Source: a bacterium
GTDB taxonomy: Bacteria; Patescibacteriota; Patescibacteriia; JACPHY01
Assembly: GCA_030647005.1 (NCBI GenBank)
Contig: JAUSKG010000030.1
Span: forward strand, 1 to 47,416
DNA: 47,416 nucleotides
Direction of reading: 5' to 3'
Position 1 is the stretch's first letter. Each line of letters starts with the position of its first letter. The position numbers were made by a program, and so were the translations under genes. The notes under the pieces are model-generated. The model was not told the DNA's origin. It saw only the letters and a program-made list of their open reading frames with translations, and did no database searches. Below, piece after piece: positions 7,023 to 15,019 of this stretch.

Positions 7023-9181
7023 CCGCGTGCTCTCAGCTCACCATATTCGTCTGAGCAGAACCATTCGAACTCTTTTTTGATGGTCACGATCCTCATGGGT
7101 CGGCCTGCGTCGTTGTTGGTCTTTTGGTCTTCAGTGTTCACAATGCCAAGGACGTGCAGCGTCTCGATTTCTTTGAGTGCGGTAGGATTGCTGCAGTTTA
7201 TTGCGTCCATTACGATTTCCGTACTCACGGTGCCTCCGTGTTCAAGGATTGCGCCCAGAAGACGAACACGGTTGAGTTGTGCGGATTGTAGGGCCACATC
7301 AATGGCTACCCAGAGATCCGCTTCGGCAATCTGCGTTCTTCCCGAGATGAGCGCGTGACCACGCACGAGATTATACAAGCAGGTGCTAATGCGATCCGGT
7401 TTTTCGATGACGACATTCGTGTAGTGCTGCTCGTCGCTCTCGTCGTTGCTCCAGACACTGATCGTGCCGCGCAGGCGTGCGAGGAGCCGTGCACATCGGG
7501 CGATGATTCTTCGGAGATGCACTGGATCTCCTTCATTGTCCCATGCCACACCCCCAGAATGGTGTTTCCAGAGATTCAACGCAAAGTCGCACGTCGCATC
7601 GCGACACTCCTGTTCCTTGAGTTTGTAACTTGGTTTTGCGAGTTGTTCTGCAAGCGCATCTTCGGACTTGTCAGGCGAATGCATGTTCACGAAGAACAGA
7701 CGGCTGCCCAGATTCCCCATCGTTTTGAACACGCGCGGCTGAATGGGTGTGCTCCCTGCAAGGAACATGAATACGAAGTTTCCTCGATACCCGCGCTTCC
7801 CGTGGATGCCGCTGTCCGTCTCAAGCCCCTCGCCGTCGAACACCCGTGTCATCACACCAAGATTCTTCACCAGTGTTTCTTGGCGTTCAGCAAAGATCGG
7901 TGCCAGATCACGCACGACGAACATCTTGAATCGGATTCGTGGTAGCAGATCAATTTCTTCCAGCTGTTCACGTTTGACATTGGATGCGTGGGAGACAAGC
8001 GATGATGGCGTAAAGCTATCGCTGGCGTAGGAGATTCCCTGAAGGTCCGCGAAGAAGTTGAGCGTAATTGTTTTCCCTGCCGACGGTACGTCAATCAATA
8101 CAAGCCCAAACGGATTCCGGATGTCCTTGATGAGCAGCTGTGCAAGCACGGACATGCAGATTTCGGATACCGTAAGGAACTCAGGGAACCGCGATGATAG
8201 CGCCTCTCGCCATGCTTCGATGGTCATGGTTCTCTGTGGTGGCGGAACATCTGCATAGCGCAACTCCGACTCCTCAAGTTGCGCTAATGTTTTTCCGGCT
8301 GTCAGTATTTCTCCAAAGTCATCAGGTGTCCGCTTCAGGCGCGCAAAGAAGTCCGTTACGTCCCCCTTTTCTCCAACGTCCCCCGGAAGCTCGCAAATTT
8401 TTGCATGGGGTATGAGCTTGCCAACCATGAGCGCCCCAGCGCGTCCCTGTGCGTCATGATCGTAGACAATGTGCACTTCCGGGACATTCGAGAGCAGCTG
8501 CGCCCATTCTTGCTTGAAGGTGCCCGCCCCTGCGGTGCCGGAGACAGCCAGGATGCCATTTGAGAGAAGAACGAGTGCATCCAGTTCCCCCTCGCAGATC
8601 ACCACAGATATCGCTCCTTTGAGCAGGTGAACTCCGTAGAGGGCCGCCTGCGCCCCCTTGGGTGTTTTGTAGCGCGGCTCGTCGTTGCTGCCCGGAGCCG
8701 CACGTCTTCGAGCGTAGAGCCATGCTCCACTTTCGTCGGCAATCGGGATGGTGATGTGGCTGCCATCCCATCCGAGTTTTGCATCCCCAATGACAAGGTC
8801 ACTGAGACCCCGATCGTCCTTGAGGTATTGACGGATATGATCGGGGAGATTGTTGTGCCATGTAACGATTTGATCCTTTGAGATTTGTGAGGAAGCTGCG
8901 TTCTTTTGCTCGTGCTGCACCGTCGCGGCGCGGCCCTGCGTGTGCTCTATCAGGCCAAGCTTGTACGGGTCATCTCCGAGGTGCTGGATGAGCTGTGAGA
9001 TGTGGCCGCTCGTTTTGCACTTCTGGCAGCTGTAGACCTGCTTTGCGGTATTGATGTAGAAGTGTCCCGCGTGACGCACCTTCACGTCGCAGTCATTGAA
9101 GGGACACCGCATCACTAATTCATTACCGGTGCATTCTTTGAATTTGATGTTTCTCGTGCTAAGATATTGTTGTACATCCAT
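7001..9181 (-). CDS. Primase-ATPase replication protein (CHC2 zinc finger, Toprim, ATPase)
   Basis: 726 aa. The N-terminus is a primase-type zinc finger (Cys26, Cys31, His40, Cys52, Cys55: RCPFNDC and YSCQKC). A Toprim domain follows with Glu197 (VVICEGELDAL) and the acidic pair 241/243 (VYDHDAQGR). Next is an ATPase-like domain with a P-loop-like DVPSAGKT (364-371), whose first Gly is Asp. The C-terminus has a winged-helix-like segment (residues about 650-700). This order matches primase-helicase fusions that replicate plasmids and phages by making primers and unwinding DNA. It is the last gene of the minus-strand operon that starts near 10046, so it probably supports autonomous replication of the excised element. 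Confidence 0.85.
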   Translation of the reverse strand: MDVQQYLSTRNIKFKECTGNELVMRCPFNDCDVKVRHAGHFYINTAKQVYSCQKCKTSGHISQLIQHLGDDPYKLGLIEHTQGRAATVQHEQKNAASSQISKDQIVTWHNNLPDHIRQYLKDDRGLSDLVIGDAKLGWDGSHITIPIADESGAWLYARRRAAPGSNDEPRYKTPKGAQAALYGVHLLKGAISVVICEGELDALVLLSNGILAVSGTAGAGTFKQEWAQLLSNVPEVHIVYDHDAQGRAGALMVGKLIPHAKICELPGDVGEKGDVTDFFARLKRTPDDFGEILTAGKTLAQLEESELRYADVPPPQRTMTIEAWREALSSRFPEFLTVSEICMSVLAQLLIKDIRNPFGLVLIDVPSAGKTITLNFFADLQGISYASDSFTPSSLVSHASNVKREQLEEIDLLPRIRFKMFVVRDLAPIFAERQETLVKNLGVMTRVFDGEGLETDSGIHGKRGYRGNFVFMFLAGSTPIQPRVFKTMGNLGSRLFFVNMHSPDKSEDALAEQLAKPSYKLKEQECRDATCDFALNLWKHHSGGVAWDNEGDPVHLRRIIARCARLLARLRGTISVWSNDESDEQHYTNVVIEKPDRISTCLYNLVRGHALISGRTQIAEADLWVAIDVALQSAQLNRVRLLGAILEHGGTVSTEIVMDAINCSNPTALKEIETLHVLGIVNTEDQKTNNDAGRPMRIVTIKKEFEWFCSDEYGELRARGHRASFA

Positions 9182-9216
9182 ACTGTTCTAGCTCCTCGAG
9201 GGGAGAGAGCGAGGGG

Positions 9217-9606
9217 TCATGCCGACTCCTCGCTCTCGCTATTTCCGAGAGGCAAAAACTCCGTGACTTTGACATGCTCTTTCCCACTTTGTGACATGGC
9301 ATTCCTCACGACGATTTTGAGCTTCCTTCCGATCATCTCCTCGAGATCCAGCCCCTCGATCATTTCGTGCGATGTGAGCTTTCGATTGAGGACCGCCTCG
9401 CACATGGGCAACAGCTTGCCCTTGGGGTGAAGGGTGGGGGATGTCCAAAGACGAATGCTTTTCTCCCCGAAGGACTCGAACTCGAACATGAGCTGCACCC
9501 TCTCCTCATCGGAGTAGTGCTGGACCTCTTCGTAGCTCTTGAGACGCACGACGTGGATTCCCGCCTCCAGAATGTTTGATGATGTGCTGCGAACCAAGTA
9601 AGACAT
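9217..9606 (-). CDS. Putative ssDNA-binding protein (DUF669-like)
   Basis: 129 aa. The order of elements resembles phage-type DUF669/OB-fold single-strand binding proteins: an N-terminal beta part, a FEFESFGEKSIRLWTSPTLHPKGKL core, a helix, then DLEEMIGRKLKIVVRN and a final VTEFLPL strand. This is recalled family shape, not a search result. It lies 35 nt upstream of the primase gene on the same strand, which fits a replication partner that coats the template. The C-terminus is acidic (NSESEESA), like SSB tails that bind partner proteins. Confidence 0.55.
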   Translation of the reverse strand: MSYLVRSTSSNILEAGIHVVRLKSYEEVQHYSDEERVQLMFEFESFGEKSIRLWTSPTLHPKGKLLPMCEAVLNRKLTSHEMIEGLDLEEMIGRKLKIVVRNAMSQSGKEHVKVTEFLPLGNSESEESA

Positions 9607-9648
9607 GCGATTGTGGGGTGAGTGAATAAAATAATTCCAAGCCCAGAA

Positions 9649-9804
9649 TCAGGGCGGATCCCTGTTCATTGGACGATAAACCGCGAGCATCAGCGACAAA
9701 ACGCGCTCGGCGTAATCGTGGGCTGCCTCAACGTCGAGATCCTCCCCAAATTCCCGCCACCAAATCTCGTGGAATTCATTGATGGTGGTCTCGGGGATCC
9801 TCAT
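9649..9804 (-). CDS. Small conserved protein, 51 aa
   Basis: Begins MRIPETTINEFHEIWWREFGEDL and ends LSLMLAVYRPMNRDPP. The pattern (a FxEIWxxEFGE start, an acidic helix, then LxLxxxVYRP) matches a small protein I recall as frequent in CPR genomes and mobile DNA, with no known function. Its ATG overlaps the upstream gene's stop by four bases (ATGA, 9801-9804), strong evidence that it is translated. It is soluble and has no signal peptide. Confidence 0.7.
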   Translation of the reverse strand: MRIPETTINEFHEIWWREFGEDLDVEAAHDYAERVLSLMLAVYRPMNRDPP

Positions 9805-10046
9805 ACGCGACGCACCGAAAACACCTGCGCCTTCAGCAGCTTCAGGGCATTGAAGTACGCGAGCGCATCAACCTGGAGCTTCCCGTTCCAGTACGCCTCC
9901 ACCTTCTCGTTGATCGTTCCGTCGTCAGCGAAAACGAAAGCCACGCGTCGAGCATCAATTGGCTCCACGCGTAACAACTGCGTTCCTTGTAGTGATTTGA
10001 GTGCCCCGCTCAGTCCCAGGTCAGAGCTGGCAAATTCTCTATTCAT
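9801..10046 (-). CDS. Small hypothetical protein, first gene of the replication operon
   Basis: 81 aa from the ATG giving MNREFASSDLGLSG. I chose this start because GAAGGG lies six bases upstream; longer in-frame starts exist at 10070 and 10052. The protein is soluble with a mixed beta/alpha pattern (VEPIDARRVAFVFADDG then a VEAYWNGKLQVDALAYFNALKLLKAQ helix). No family recognised. Its stop overlaps the next gene (ATGA), and the operon continues to the ssDNA-binding-like protein and the primase. Confidence 0.65.
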   Translation of the reverse strand: MNREFASSDLGLSGALKSLQGTQLLRVEPIDARRVAFVFADDGTINEKVEAYWNGKLQVDALAYFNALKLLKAQVFSVRRV

Positions 10047-10138
10047 ATTCATCCCTTCAGAAATCAACACTAACTTCGTTCAATCTCCCATTTTGTCCAT
10101 CGGGGCCGTAAGGGGGATGAGGTCGGGTACACAAAACG

Positions 10139-10169
10139 AAAGAATGGGCTTTGTGTAGCCCATTCTTTT
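10139..10169. terminator. Hairpin between two minus-strand units
   Basis: AAAGAATGGGCT pairs perfectly with AGCCCATTCTTT across TTGTGT, with A and T runs at the base, so it can act in both directions. It ends transcription of the 312-aa gene upstream on the minus strand. Confidence 0.8.
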
Positions 10170-10206
10170 ACCTAATCCACACCCGAGATGTACCCGATGT
10201 AGTGCG

Positions 10207-11145
10207 CTAGAATTTCCAGCGGTATTGTTTCTCGCTCCTCACGTTTCCTCCGAGGGGTTGGTCCTCGATGATCTCCGAGTACTTCCCCCCGGATGTTTTA
10301 GCGACCCGCTGATTGATTCCTTTAATTGCCTTACGAATCTCCTCAGTGTATTTTTTGTTGGTTCGTTTTGAGTGTAGTTGTTGGCTGATGGTACTGTATC
10401 CAAACCAGTTCCTTTGAGCGTCTTTGTAGAAAAAGTTGATGAGGTCACTACGAATGCCCGGCTCAAATCTAATCGGTTGGGACATATTAGGAAGAGTTAG
10501 GACACTCTTATCGCTCTCGGGGTCGCTACTACGGCCTCCATATATGAAAAACGCCCGATCGGATGGATTGCGCGCACTCCGACCCTTTGCCCCCATCGGT
10601 ATTCTTGTTTCGGTCGGCTTGATTCTTGTTGTCACGCTCGCTTCGTTGGAGTTGAAGATTTGGATTGTGGGTGCTGCAGTTTGATGCCGTGTTTGAGTCG
10701 GTTGCTGTGCCGCCTCTTTATTGTCCCCCCTCTTGACGCTGTTGGAGTAGCGGTCTAGCTTTTCAATGTCAGGAATAAGGTATATGACTGGGCCAACAGT
10801 TCTGATGAGGTACGCCAAATCTACATCTACGGGTGTGTTGTTGTCGTAGGAAGAAAATTCAATTATCACTCCCTCATCCTTCAATCGCCAGAGAATGGAA
10901 TTGATTTCGATGCGAGTGAGACCCTTAGCTAGGAGTGTTTCAGTTTCTAGGGCGACTCCAAGGCCTGCTTCGAAGTCTATGAGTACATCTCCGTAATGAT
11001 CCCAATTTTCTCTGTTCGATACATTTTGATACTTTCTTGCCACTGTCTGTAAATTGGCCTTTTCTTTACTTGAGCAAAGGCCAATTTGTACTTGTATTGC
11101 GTTTACGACTATTGCGATTTTTTCGAGAGCTTCATGCATATTCAT
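10207..11145 (-). CDS. Hypothetical protein with winged-helix-like parts
   Basis: 312 aa, no signal peptide. The N-terminal half (residues about 1-125) is helical and ends in a helix-turn-helix-like stretch (GLTRIEINSILWRLKDEGVI). A low-complexity linker follows (QQPTQTRHQTAAPTIQIFN). The C-terminal 90 residues (NFFYKDAQRNWFGYSTISQQLH, then basic helices) also look like a DNA-binding module. It may be the element's regulator or partition/replication accessory protein, but I recognise no family. It is bounded by the hairpin at 10139-10169 and, divergently, by the structured RNA. Confidence 0.6.
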   Translation of the reverse strand: MNMHEALEKIAIVVNAIQVQIGLCSSKEKANLQTVARKYQNVSNRENWDHYGDVLIDFEAGLGVALETETLLAKGLTRIEINSILWRLKDEGVIIEFSSYDNNTPVDVDLAYLIRTVGPVIYLIPDIEKLDRYSNSVKRGDNKEAAQQPTQTRHQTAAPTIQIFNSNEASVTTRIKPTETRIPMGAKGRSARNPSDRAFFIYGGRSSDPESDKSVLTLPNMSQPIRFEPGIRSDLINFFYKDAQRNWFGYSTISQQLHSKRTNKKYTEEIRKAIKGINQRVAKTSGGKYSEIIEDQPLGGNVRSEKQYRWKF

Positions 11146-11229
11146 CGATTATCATTCTATGCTCAACATAGCCGGATTTTAGTCGAAATGCAATTCATTC
11201 GCACATGGTAGTTCTCGCGTTGTTGAATG

Positions 11230-11238
11230 TGCTACGAT
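11230..11238 (+). promoter_or_regulatory. Extended -10 promoter of the structured RNA
   Basis: TGCTACGAT (TGnTAnnnT) ends seven bases before the 5' arm of the RNA stem, exactly where transcription would be expected to start. No convincing -35. Confidence 0.55.
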
Positions 11239-11244
11239 ATAAAT

Positions 11245-11392
11245 TGTCCAAGCTCAACCGAAAATGAGTAGCTGACCCGCCTCACGGCTGGTTGGCCAGG
11301 GTTAGCGCCTAAAAGGGGGCACCCTGGTTAAAACAATCGGGCACTAACCGTGTTCGGTTGGGCTTGGACACCACTTAGGGTGTCCCTTTTTG
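11245..11392 (+). ncRNA. Structured RNA or attenuator of unknown class
   Basis: The outer arms at 11245-11262 and 11353-11370 pair over 18 bp (17 Watson-Crick plus one G-U). Inside, CCAGGGT (11296-11302) pairs with ACCCTGG (11321-11327). An alternative pairing, GGTTAGcGCC with GGGCACTAACC near 11340-11349, would exclude it. A terminator follows: GGACACC (11366-11372) with GGTGTCC (11379-11385) and CTTTTT. The terminator's 5' arm shares 11366-11370 with the outer stem, so the two compete. It could be a free small RNA with its own terminator or a cis-acting attenuator for the gene at 11420. It matches no riboswitch, 6S, SRP or tmRNA pattern that I know. Confidence 0.65.
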
Positions 11393-11419
11393 TTTGCCTT
11401 CAGGGCTTGACACTACGCT

Positions 11420-12412
11420 ATGCTCAAACGCCTCATTTTGGCAGTGGTAGCATTGGTGCTTTTAGGATTTGGATGCTTTGCGCCAAAGTATTTGGCACCT
11501 CCAGAATTCATCAAGTTACCAGATGCGACTGGAAGTCCTTTGCGAATTGAGGGTGTTGGCTTCAAGGGGGCGACAACTTTGTTGTACGTAGACGATGAGT
11601 TGGTTGAAAGCTTGGCTAACGATAAGAGTGGCAACTTTAGCACCGAGCTTTTATTTTTGGAAAGTGGGCAGATCGAGTTACATGCAAAGCAGCAGTATGG
11701 AGGCACGATTAGCGAACCCTCTTCGGCGGAAAAAGTGTTGGTGGATGTTGACCCACCTGAAGAATCTTTGACATTGTTGTCCGAAATTCCTTCCTTTACT
11801 ACAGCACAAGAATTCAGCGTTAAGGGTCGGGCTTCGTTAGATTCATTCGTCGTGGTTAATGACCGGGCGATAGAAGTAGATTCAGATGGAAATTTCGTTG
11901 CACAGCTCCCGCTCAAGGAGGGAACAAACAAGTTCACTTGGAAATTGCAGGATGTATACGGAAATGATACGGGAGTTTTAAAAAGTTCAGAAATTGTAGT
12001 TGATGCTACGGCACCAGAAATCTCGACATCAAGACTAGCACTGTCATTTGCGGATAGAATGCCGCAGGCAAGCACAAAAGAAATCGTCTATCTTGACAGT
12101 GGCAGCGTTCATCTTTATCCACCCGCAGCGACTGCTGTTCTTATAGAAGGAGAAGTACGAGGAGAGTTATCAGCATTAACCCTAGATGGGAAAAGGATTC
12201 ATTTGGATGAGCGAGGAAGGATTAATCAACGCGTACCGCTGTATCTCAGATTCGGTTCCAATAAGTTCAAAATTGTTGCGAAAGATCTTGCGGGTAACAG
12301 CACCACCGAATACATGAGCATCGAAATCGTTTCAACTGAAGACCAAAATAATCAAGATATTCTCGACAGATTAGATGATCTTGAGGGGAGTATTGACGAT
12401 TTGCGGTATTAG
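11420..12412 (+). CDS. Secreted Ig-like multidomain protein, possible lipoprotein
   Basis: 330 aa. The N-terminal signal (LILAVVALVLLGFGC) ends in a Cys at a lipobox-like but poor position, so it may be lipid-anchored. Three similar beta-sandwich units follow. Their shared pattern is a leading IEG/VKGRA strand, V-D-D/N-E/R, a GNF turn, LxxGxNxFxxxxxDxxGN and a closing strand; the units are at about 35-110, 130-200 and 225-305. This is the Ig-like/Big-type repeat used in surface proteins. The C-terminus is a short acidic coiled coil (DQNNQDILDRLDDLEGSI). It is the first cargo gene, 28 nt after the RNA terminator, and is followed four bases later by the nuclease gene. Confidence 0.75.
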   Translation: MLKRLILAVVALVLLGFGCFAPKYLAPPEFIKLPDATGSPLRIEGVGFKGATTLLYVDDELVESLANDKSGNFSTELLFLESGQIELHAKQQYGGTISEPSSAEKVLVDVDPPEESLTLLSEIPSFTTAQEFSVKGRASLDSFVVVNDRAIEVDSDGNFVAQLPLKEGTNKFTWKLQDVYGNDTGVLKSSEIVVDATAPEISTSRLALSFADRMPQASTKEIVYLDSGSVHLYPPAATAVLIEGEVRGELSALTLDGKRIHLDERGRINQRVPLYLRFGSNKFKIVAKDLAGNSTTEYMSIEIVSTEDQNNQDILDRLDDLEGSIDDLRY

Positions 12413-12415
12413 CCT

Positions 12416-13369
12416 ATGCGCAGAAGCATACAAAAACTTCGTCATTACGCCAGTAGCATCATAATCGTATTGGTGCTGATTTCGGCCTTTTTTGGTACTG
12501 TGCGTCCAGTATTCGGGCATCCCGGTCGTACCGCTTCTGATGGTTGTCATTACTGCAGGACAAATTGTGATAGTTGGGGAGTGGCATGGAATGCACGGCA
12601 CTGTCATGGCGGGTATATTGCGCCACCATCCTATACGCCGCCTCCTACGCTAATCCCGAAGACTCTAACTGCAGCGGAGGAGCACCGGATGCTCGCGATC
12701 GTCACCGAAGTGATTGATGGGGACACCGTCCGCGTTCGTCTATCGGACGGCACGATCGAAAAAGTACGAATTATCGGCATGGATACGCCAGAATCGAAAG
12801 ACCCGAGAAAGACCGTGGAGTGCTTCGCCCATGAGGCAACCGAGCACCTTAGGGACATGCTCAAGGGATCGAGCAATGTGACGACCTTGGTGCGCGACGA
12901 CATCAGCGGCAATCGAGACACGTACCAGCGATTGCTACGACACCTCGAAATCACACCAACAGCAGACGTTACAGAGCGGGATGTCGCGAGGCGTATGATT
13001 CGAGACGGGTACGCCTATGCATACACGAAATATCCATTTGAAAAGGTCAAAATGGAGCAACACATCGCTGCTGAAAAAGAAGCTCGCACACAAGCACTAG
13101 GGCTTTGGGCGCCTGGAGAATGTGAAGAGGATCCGCGTGTCGCTGCTCATGCAAACTCGAAGACAACAGATGACAAGCTAACACCATCACTTGACAATCC
13201 TGTAGAAGCTGGTAAAGATATATCGAACCCAAAAGATGGGAACAATTCGACCGACGAACAGGAGCAAACAACCGATGAAGGATGGCCAGGACTCGCACTG
13301 TTTATTGTCGTACTTGGAGGCATCGCCTACATTGCGCGACCAAGTACTTGGAAGAAATGGGCCAAGTGA
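12416..13369 (+). CDS. Secreted membrane-anchored thermonuclease (YHYH + SNase)
   Basis: 317 aa. A signal or anchor helix (about 13-34) precedes a Cys/His-rich module (HPGRTASDGCHYCRTNC to HCHGG, 35-66). A staphylococcal-nuclease domain follows, with VIDGDTVRVRL (acidic residues 101/103), Arg118 and Glu126 in VRIIGMDTPES, Arg172 in DTYQRLLRHLEI, and LGLWAPGEC closing the fold. A polar linker and a C-terminal helix (about 290-310) plus basic tail would anchor it in the membrane. It should cleave DNA or RNA outside the cytoplasm. In an element it could serve competition, nucleotide scavenging or DNA processing at the envelope. Confidence 0.88.
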   Translation: MRRSIQKLRHYASSIIIVLVLISAFFGTVRPVFGHPGRTASDGCHYCRTNCDSWGVAWNARHCHGGYIAPPSYTPPPTLIPKTLTAAEEHRMLAIVTEVIDGDTVRVRLSDGTIEKVRIIGMDTPESKDPRKTVECFAHEATEHLRDMLKGSSNVTTLVRDDISGNRDTYQRLLRHLEITPTADVTERDVARRMIRDGYAYAYTKYPFEKVKMEQHIAAEKEARTQALGLWAPGECEEDPRVAAHANSKTTDDKLTPSLDNPVEAGKDISNPKDGNNSTDEQEQTTDEGWPGLALFIVVLGGIAYIARPSTWKKWAK

Positions 13370-13393
13370 CGCCAACGCAGCAGAAATCGTGAT

Positions 13394-14335
13394 ATGAGCA
13401 TACAAAAACGAATCTTAATGGGGTTGATGACCATGATATTGGCTGCATCTTCGTTCGCGTTTGCTATAGATGCTGATGCCAGCGTTCGTGTGCGTGGGTA
13501 CTACCGTAAAGACGGAACGTATGTGCAGCCGCACTATAGGAGCAACCCGGACGGAAATCCGTATAACAACTGGAGCTATCCAGGGAATACCAACCCTTAC
13601 ACTGGTGAAACGGCAAAAGGAAATCCAGCTACAAATCTACAAAACAGTAGAACGTATAGCTCATCACCGATACTGACACCCGTGCTGAAACCATCCATCC
13701 CTTCTCTGGCTCCTGCGGTGCCTGCACGCGTTTCTGTGTCCCCTGTGGCAACGCCACGCCAGTACATCCCACCATCTAACCCCACGGGCATTACCACAAA
13801 TGAGCAGGAGGATGGATCGTTACTCGTCAACTTTATCGGAGCATCAGATGCGGATGGAGTAGTAATAAAATTTAATGTCGCGCTGTCCTCAAGCGATCCT
13901 AAGTATAAGGACCTATCCGAATTCCGTTGGATAGAGACATCAGCTGGTATCGCGTCTTACTCTATTCCTGCTTATCTTCGATCACAAAATTGGTGGATAC
14001 TCGTGAGGACGCTCGACAACGACAGCATTATCACTAGGACTGCCGTCTACTTTCCATTCAATCCCTCTTCGAATACTTCGCCTGTTGCGCAGCAACCAAC
14101 GACATACGCCGTTCCGAGGACTAGGCGGTATGTAACGCCGCAAGTCCCCATACAGAATATTCGAGCAGCATCGAATCTCGATGCTGAGGTACTTGAGCGA
14201 GCGAAACCAGGTTGGTTGTACGACATTGTTGCTGAATACCCTAAGTGGTACGAAGTGTCATGGTTTAGTAATCGTGACGGGAAAGTACATCGTGGTTGGA
14301 TGATGCGCCAATATGCGAAGGTTGTAAGTTACTAG
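13394..14335 (+). CDS. Secreted protein with C-terminal SH3-like domain
   Basis: 313 aa. A signal peptide (about 5-30, ending FAFAIDADA) is followed by a motif common in secreted proteins (VRGYYRKDGTYVQPHYRSNP then NPYTGE) and a Pro/Ser-rich linker. A beta domain spans about 135-225. The last 65 residues form an SH3-type wall-binding domain (NIRAASNLDAEVLERAKPGW then WYEVSWFSNRDGKVHRGWM). It probably binds cell wall or a surface polymer. It follows the nuclease gene by 24 nt on the same strand. Confidence 0.75.
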   Translation: MSIQKRILMGLMTMILAASSFAFAIDADASVRVRGYYRKDGTYVQPHYRSNPDGNPYNNWSYPGNTNPYTGETAKGNPATNLQNSRTYSSSPILTPVLKPSIPSLAPAVPARVSVSPVATPRQYIPPSNPTGITTNEQEDGSLLVNFIGASDADGVVIKFNVALSSSDPKYKDLSEFRWIETSAGIASYSIPAYLRSQNWWILVRTLDNDSIITRTAVYFPFNPSSNTSPVAQQPTTYAVPRTRRYVTPQVPIQNIRAASNLDAEVLERAKPGWLYDIVAEYPKWYEVSWFSNRDGKVHRGWMMRQYAKVVSY

Positions 14336-14342
14336 CATCTTC

Positions 14343-14444
14343 ATGAATCTACCCATTCTGCCACTAGCCGTGTGGTACAGCAATCGCCATGGCCAGATGC
14401 ACGGATGGATGATGAAGCAGTACGCGCAAGTGCTGGTCCAGTAA
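14343..14444 (+). pseudogene. Duplicated SH3-domain fragment
   Basis: A 33-codon frame starting MNLPILPLAVWYSNRHG and ending WMMKQYAQVLVQ. It closely matches the end of the preceding SH3 protein (WFSNRDGKVHRGWMMRQYAKV). It begins eight bases after that gene's stop and ends directly against the next gene's upstream ATG. It is most likely the leftover of a tandem duplication of the SH3 gene. Confidence 0.6.
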
Positions 14445-14459
14445 ATGCCTGACACCCAC

Positions 14460-14831
14460 ATGCGATCACCTGCGACGATCATCATTGTCAGTGCCATGCT
14501 GCTTGTTGGCACAGGATGCGGGAGCTCCAGATACGAATACGATGCCTATTATGATGGGGGCAGCGTAGACGAGCACGAGTATGAGTACACGGTCGAAGAA
14601 CCCGAGCCATACTCTGGCTCGACAACTGTTGAAGCGTGCAGTCAAAGCAGTGGTAACTGCTACGATCTCGACGCTGATATTTCCGATGGGGAGGTTGAAA
14701 CAATCTACTTTCCGAACGGCGGCTACCTTGAACTAGATGACGCGGAACTCGATGAGTATGGTTCGGGATCAGGATCAACTTACGACGATGAGTGGGAGAT
14801 CCAGTGTGATGACTGCGCTTGGGAGCACTAA
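14460..14831 (+). CDS. Small acidic lipoprotein
   Basis: 123 aa from the ATG giving MRSPATIIIVSAMLLVGTGC; an upstream ATG at 14445 would add five polar residues. The lipobox-like VGTGC puts the lipidated Cys at residue 20. The mature part is very acidic and Tyr-rich, with four later Cys that may form two disulfides (ACSQSSGNCYDLDADISDGE, IQCDDCA) and the segment IYFPNGGYLELDDAEL. I recall similar small lipoproteins in CPR genomes. Function unknown. Confidence 0.7.
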   Translation: MRSPATIIIVSAMLLVGTGCGSSRYEYDAYYDGGSVDEHEYEYTVEEPEPYSGSTTVEACSQSSGNCYDLDADISDGEVETIYFPNGGYLELDDAELDEYGSGSGSTYDDEWEIQCDDCAWEH

Positions 14832-14839
14832 GCACTGAT

Positions 14840-15019
14840 ATGTCAGAATCAGCGACAAAAACACGTTACGCGAACCGCGCCGTGATCATGGTGACGATCA
14901 CAAAAGTCATAGGAATGGTAGCCCTCGTTGCTTTCGTGGCCGCGTTTAGGATTCTACCGGCCATCCTCTTTCTCGCAGCGGCGGTTTTCGTGACGAGTAG
15001 GCTAAGAGAGCCCGTATGA
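14840..15019 (+). CDS. Small membrane protein, 59 aa
   Basis: Starts MSESATKTRYANRAVIM. About two hydrophobic helices follow (VTITKVIGMVALVAFVAAF and ILPAILFLAAAVFV) with a basic end (SRLREPV). The start is 9 nt after the lipoprotein stop, and its stop overlaps the next gene (ATGA). No family recognised. Confidence 0.6.
   Translation: MSESATKTRYANRAVIMVTITKVIGMVALVAFVAAFRILPAILFLAAAVFVTSRLREPV

Noticed and set aside
11296-11327. Twister-like ribozyme (CGCCTAA and GGGGG)
   Set aside because: The two strands are adjacent in one hairpin with no room for the other conserved helices and pseudoknots.
11245-11370. Retron msr/msd with a1/a2 inverted repeats
   Set aside because: The outer arms resemble such repeats, but no reverse transcriptase gene lies nearby and an intrinsic terminator follows directly.
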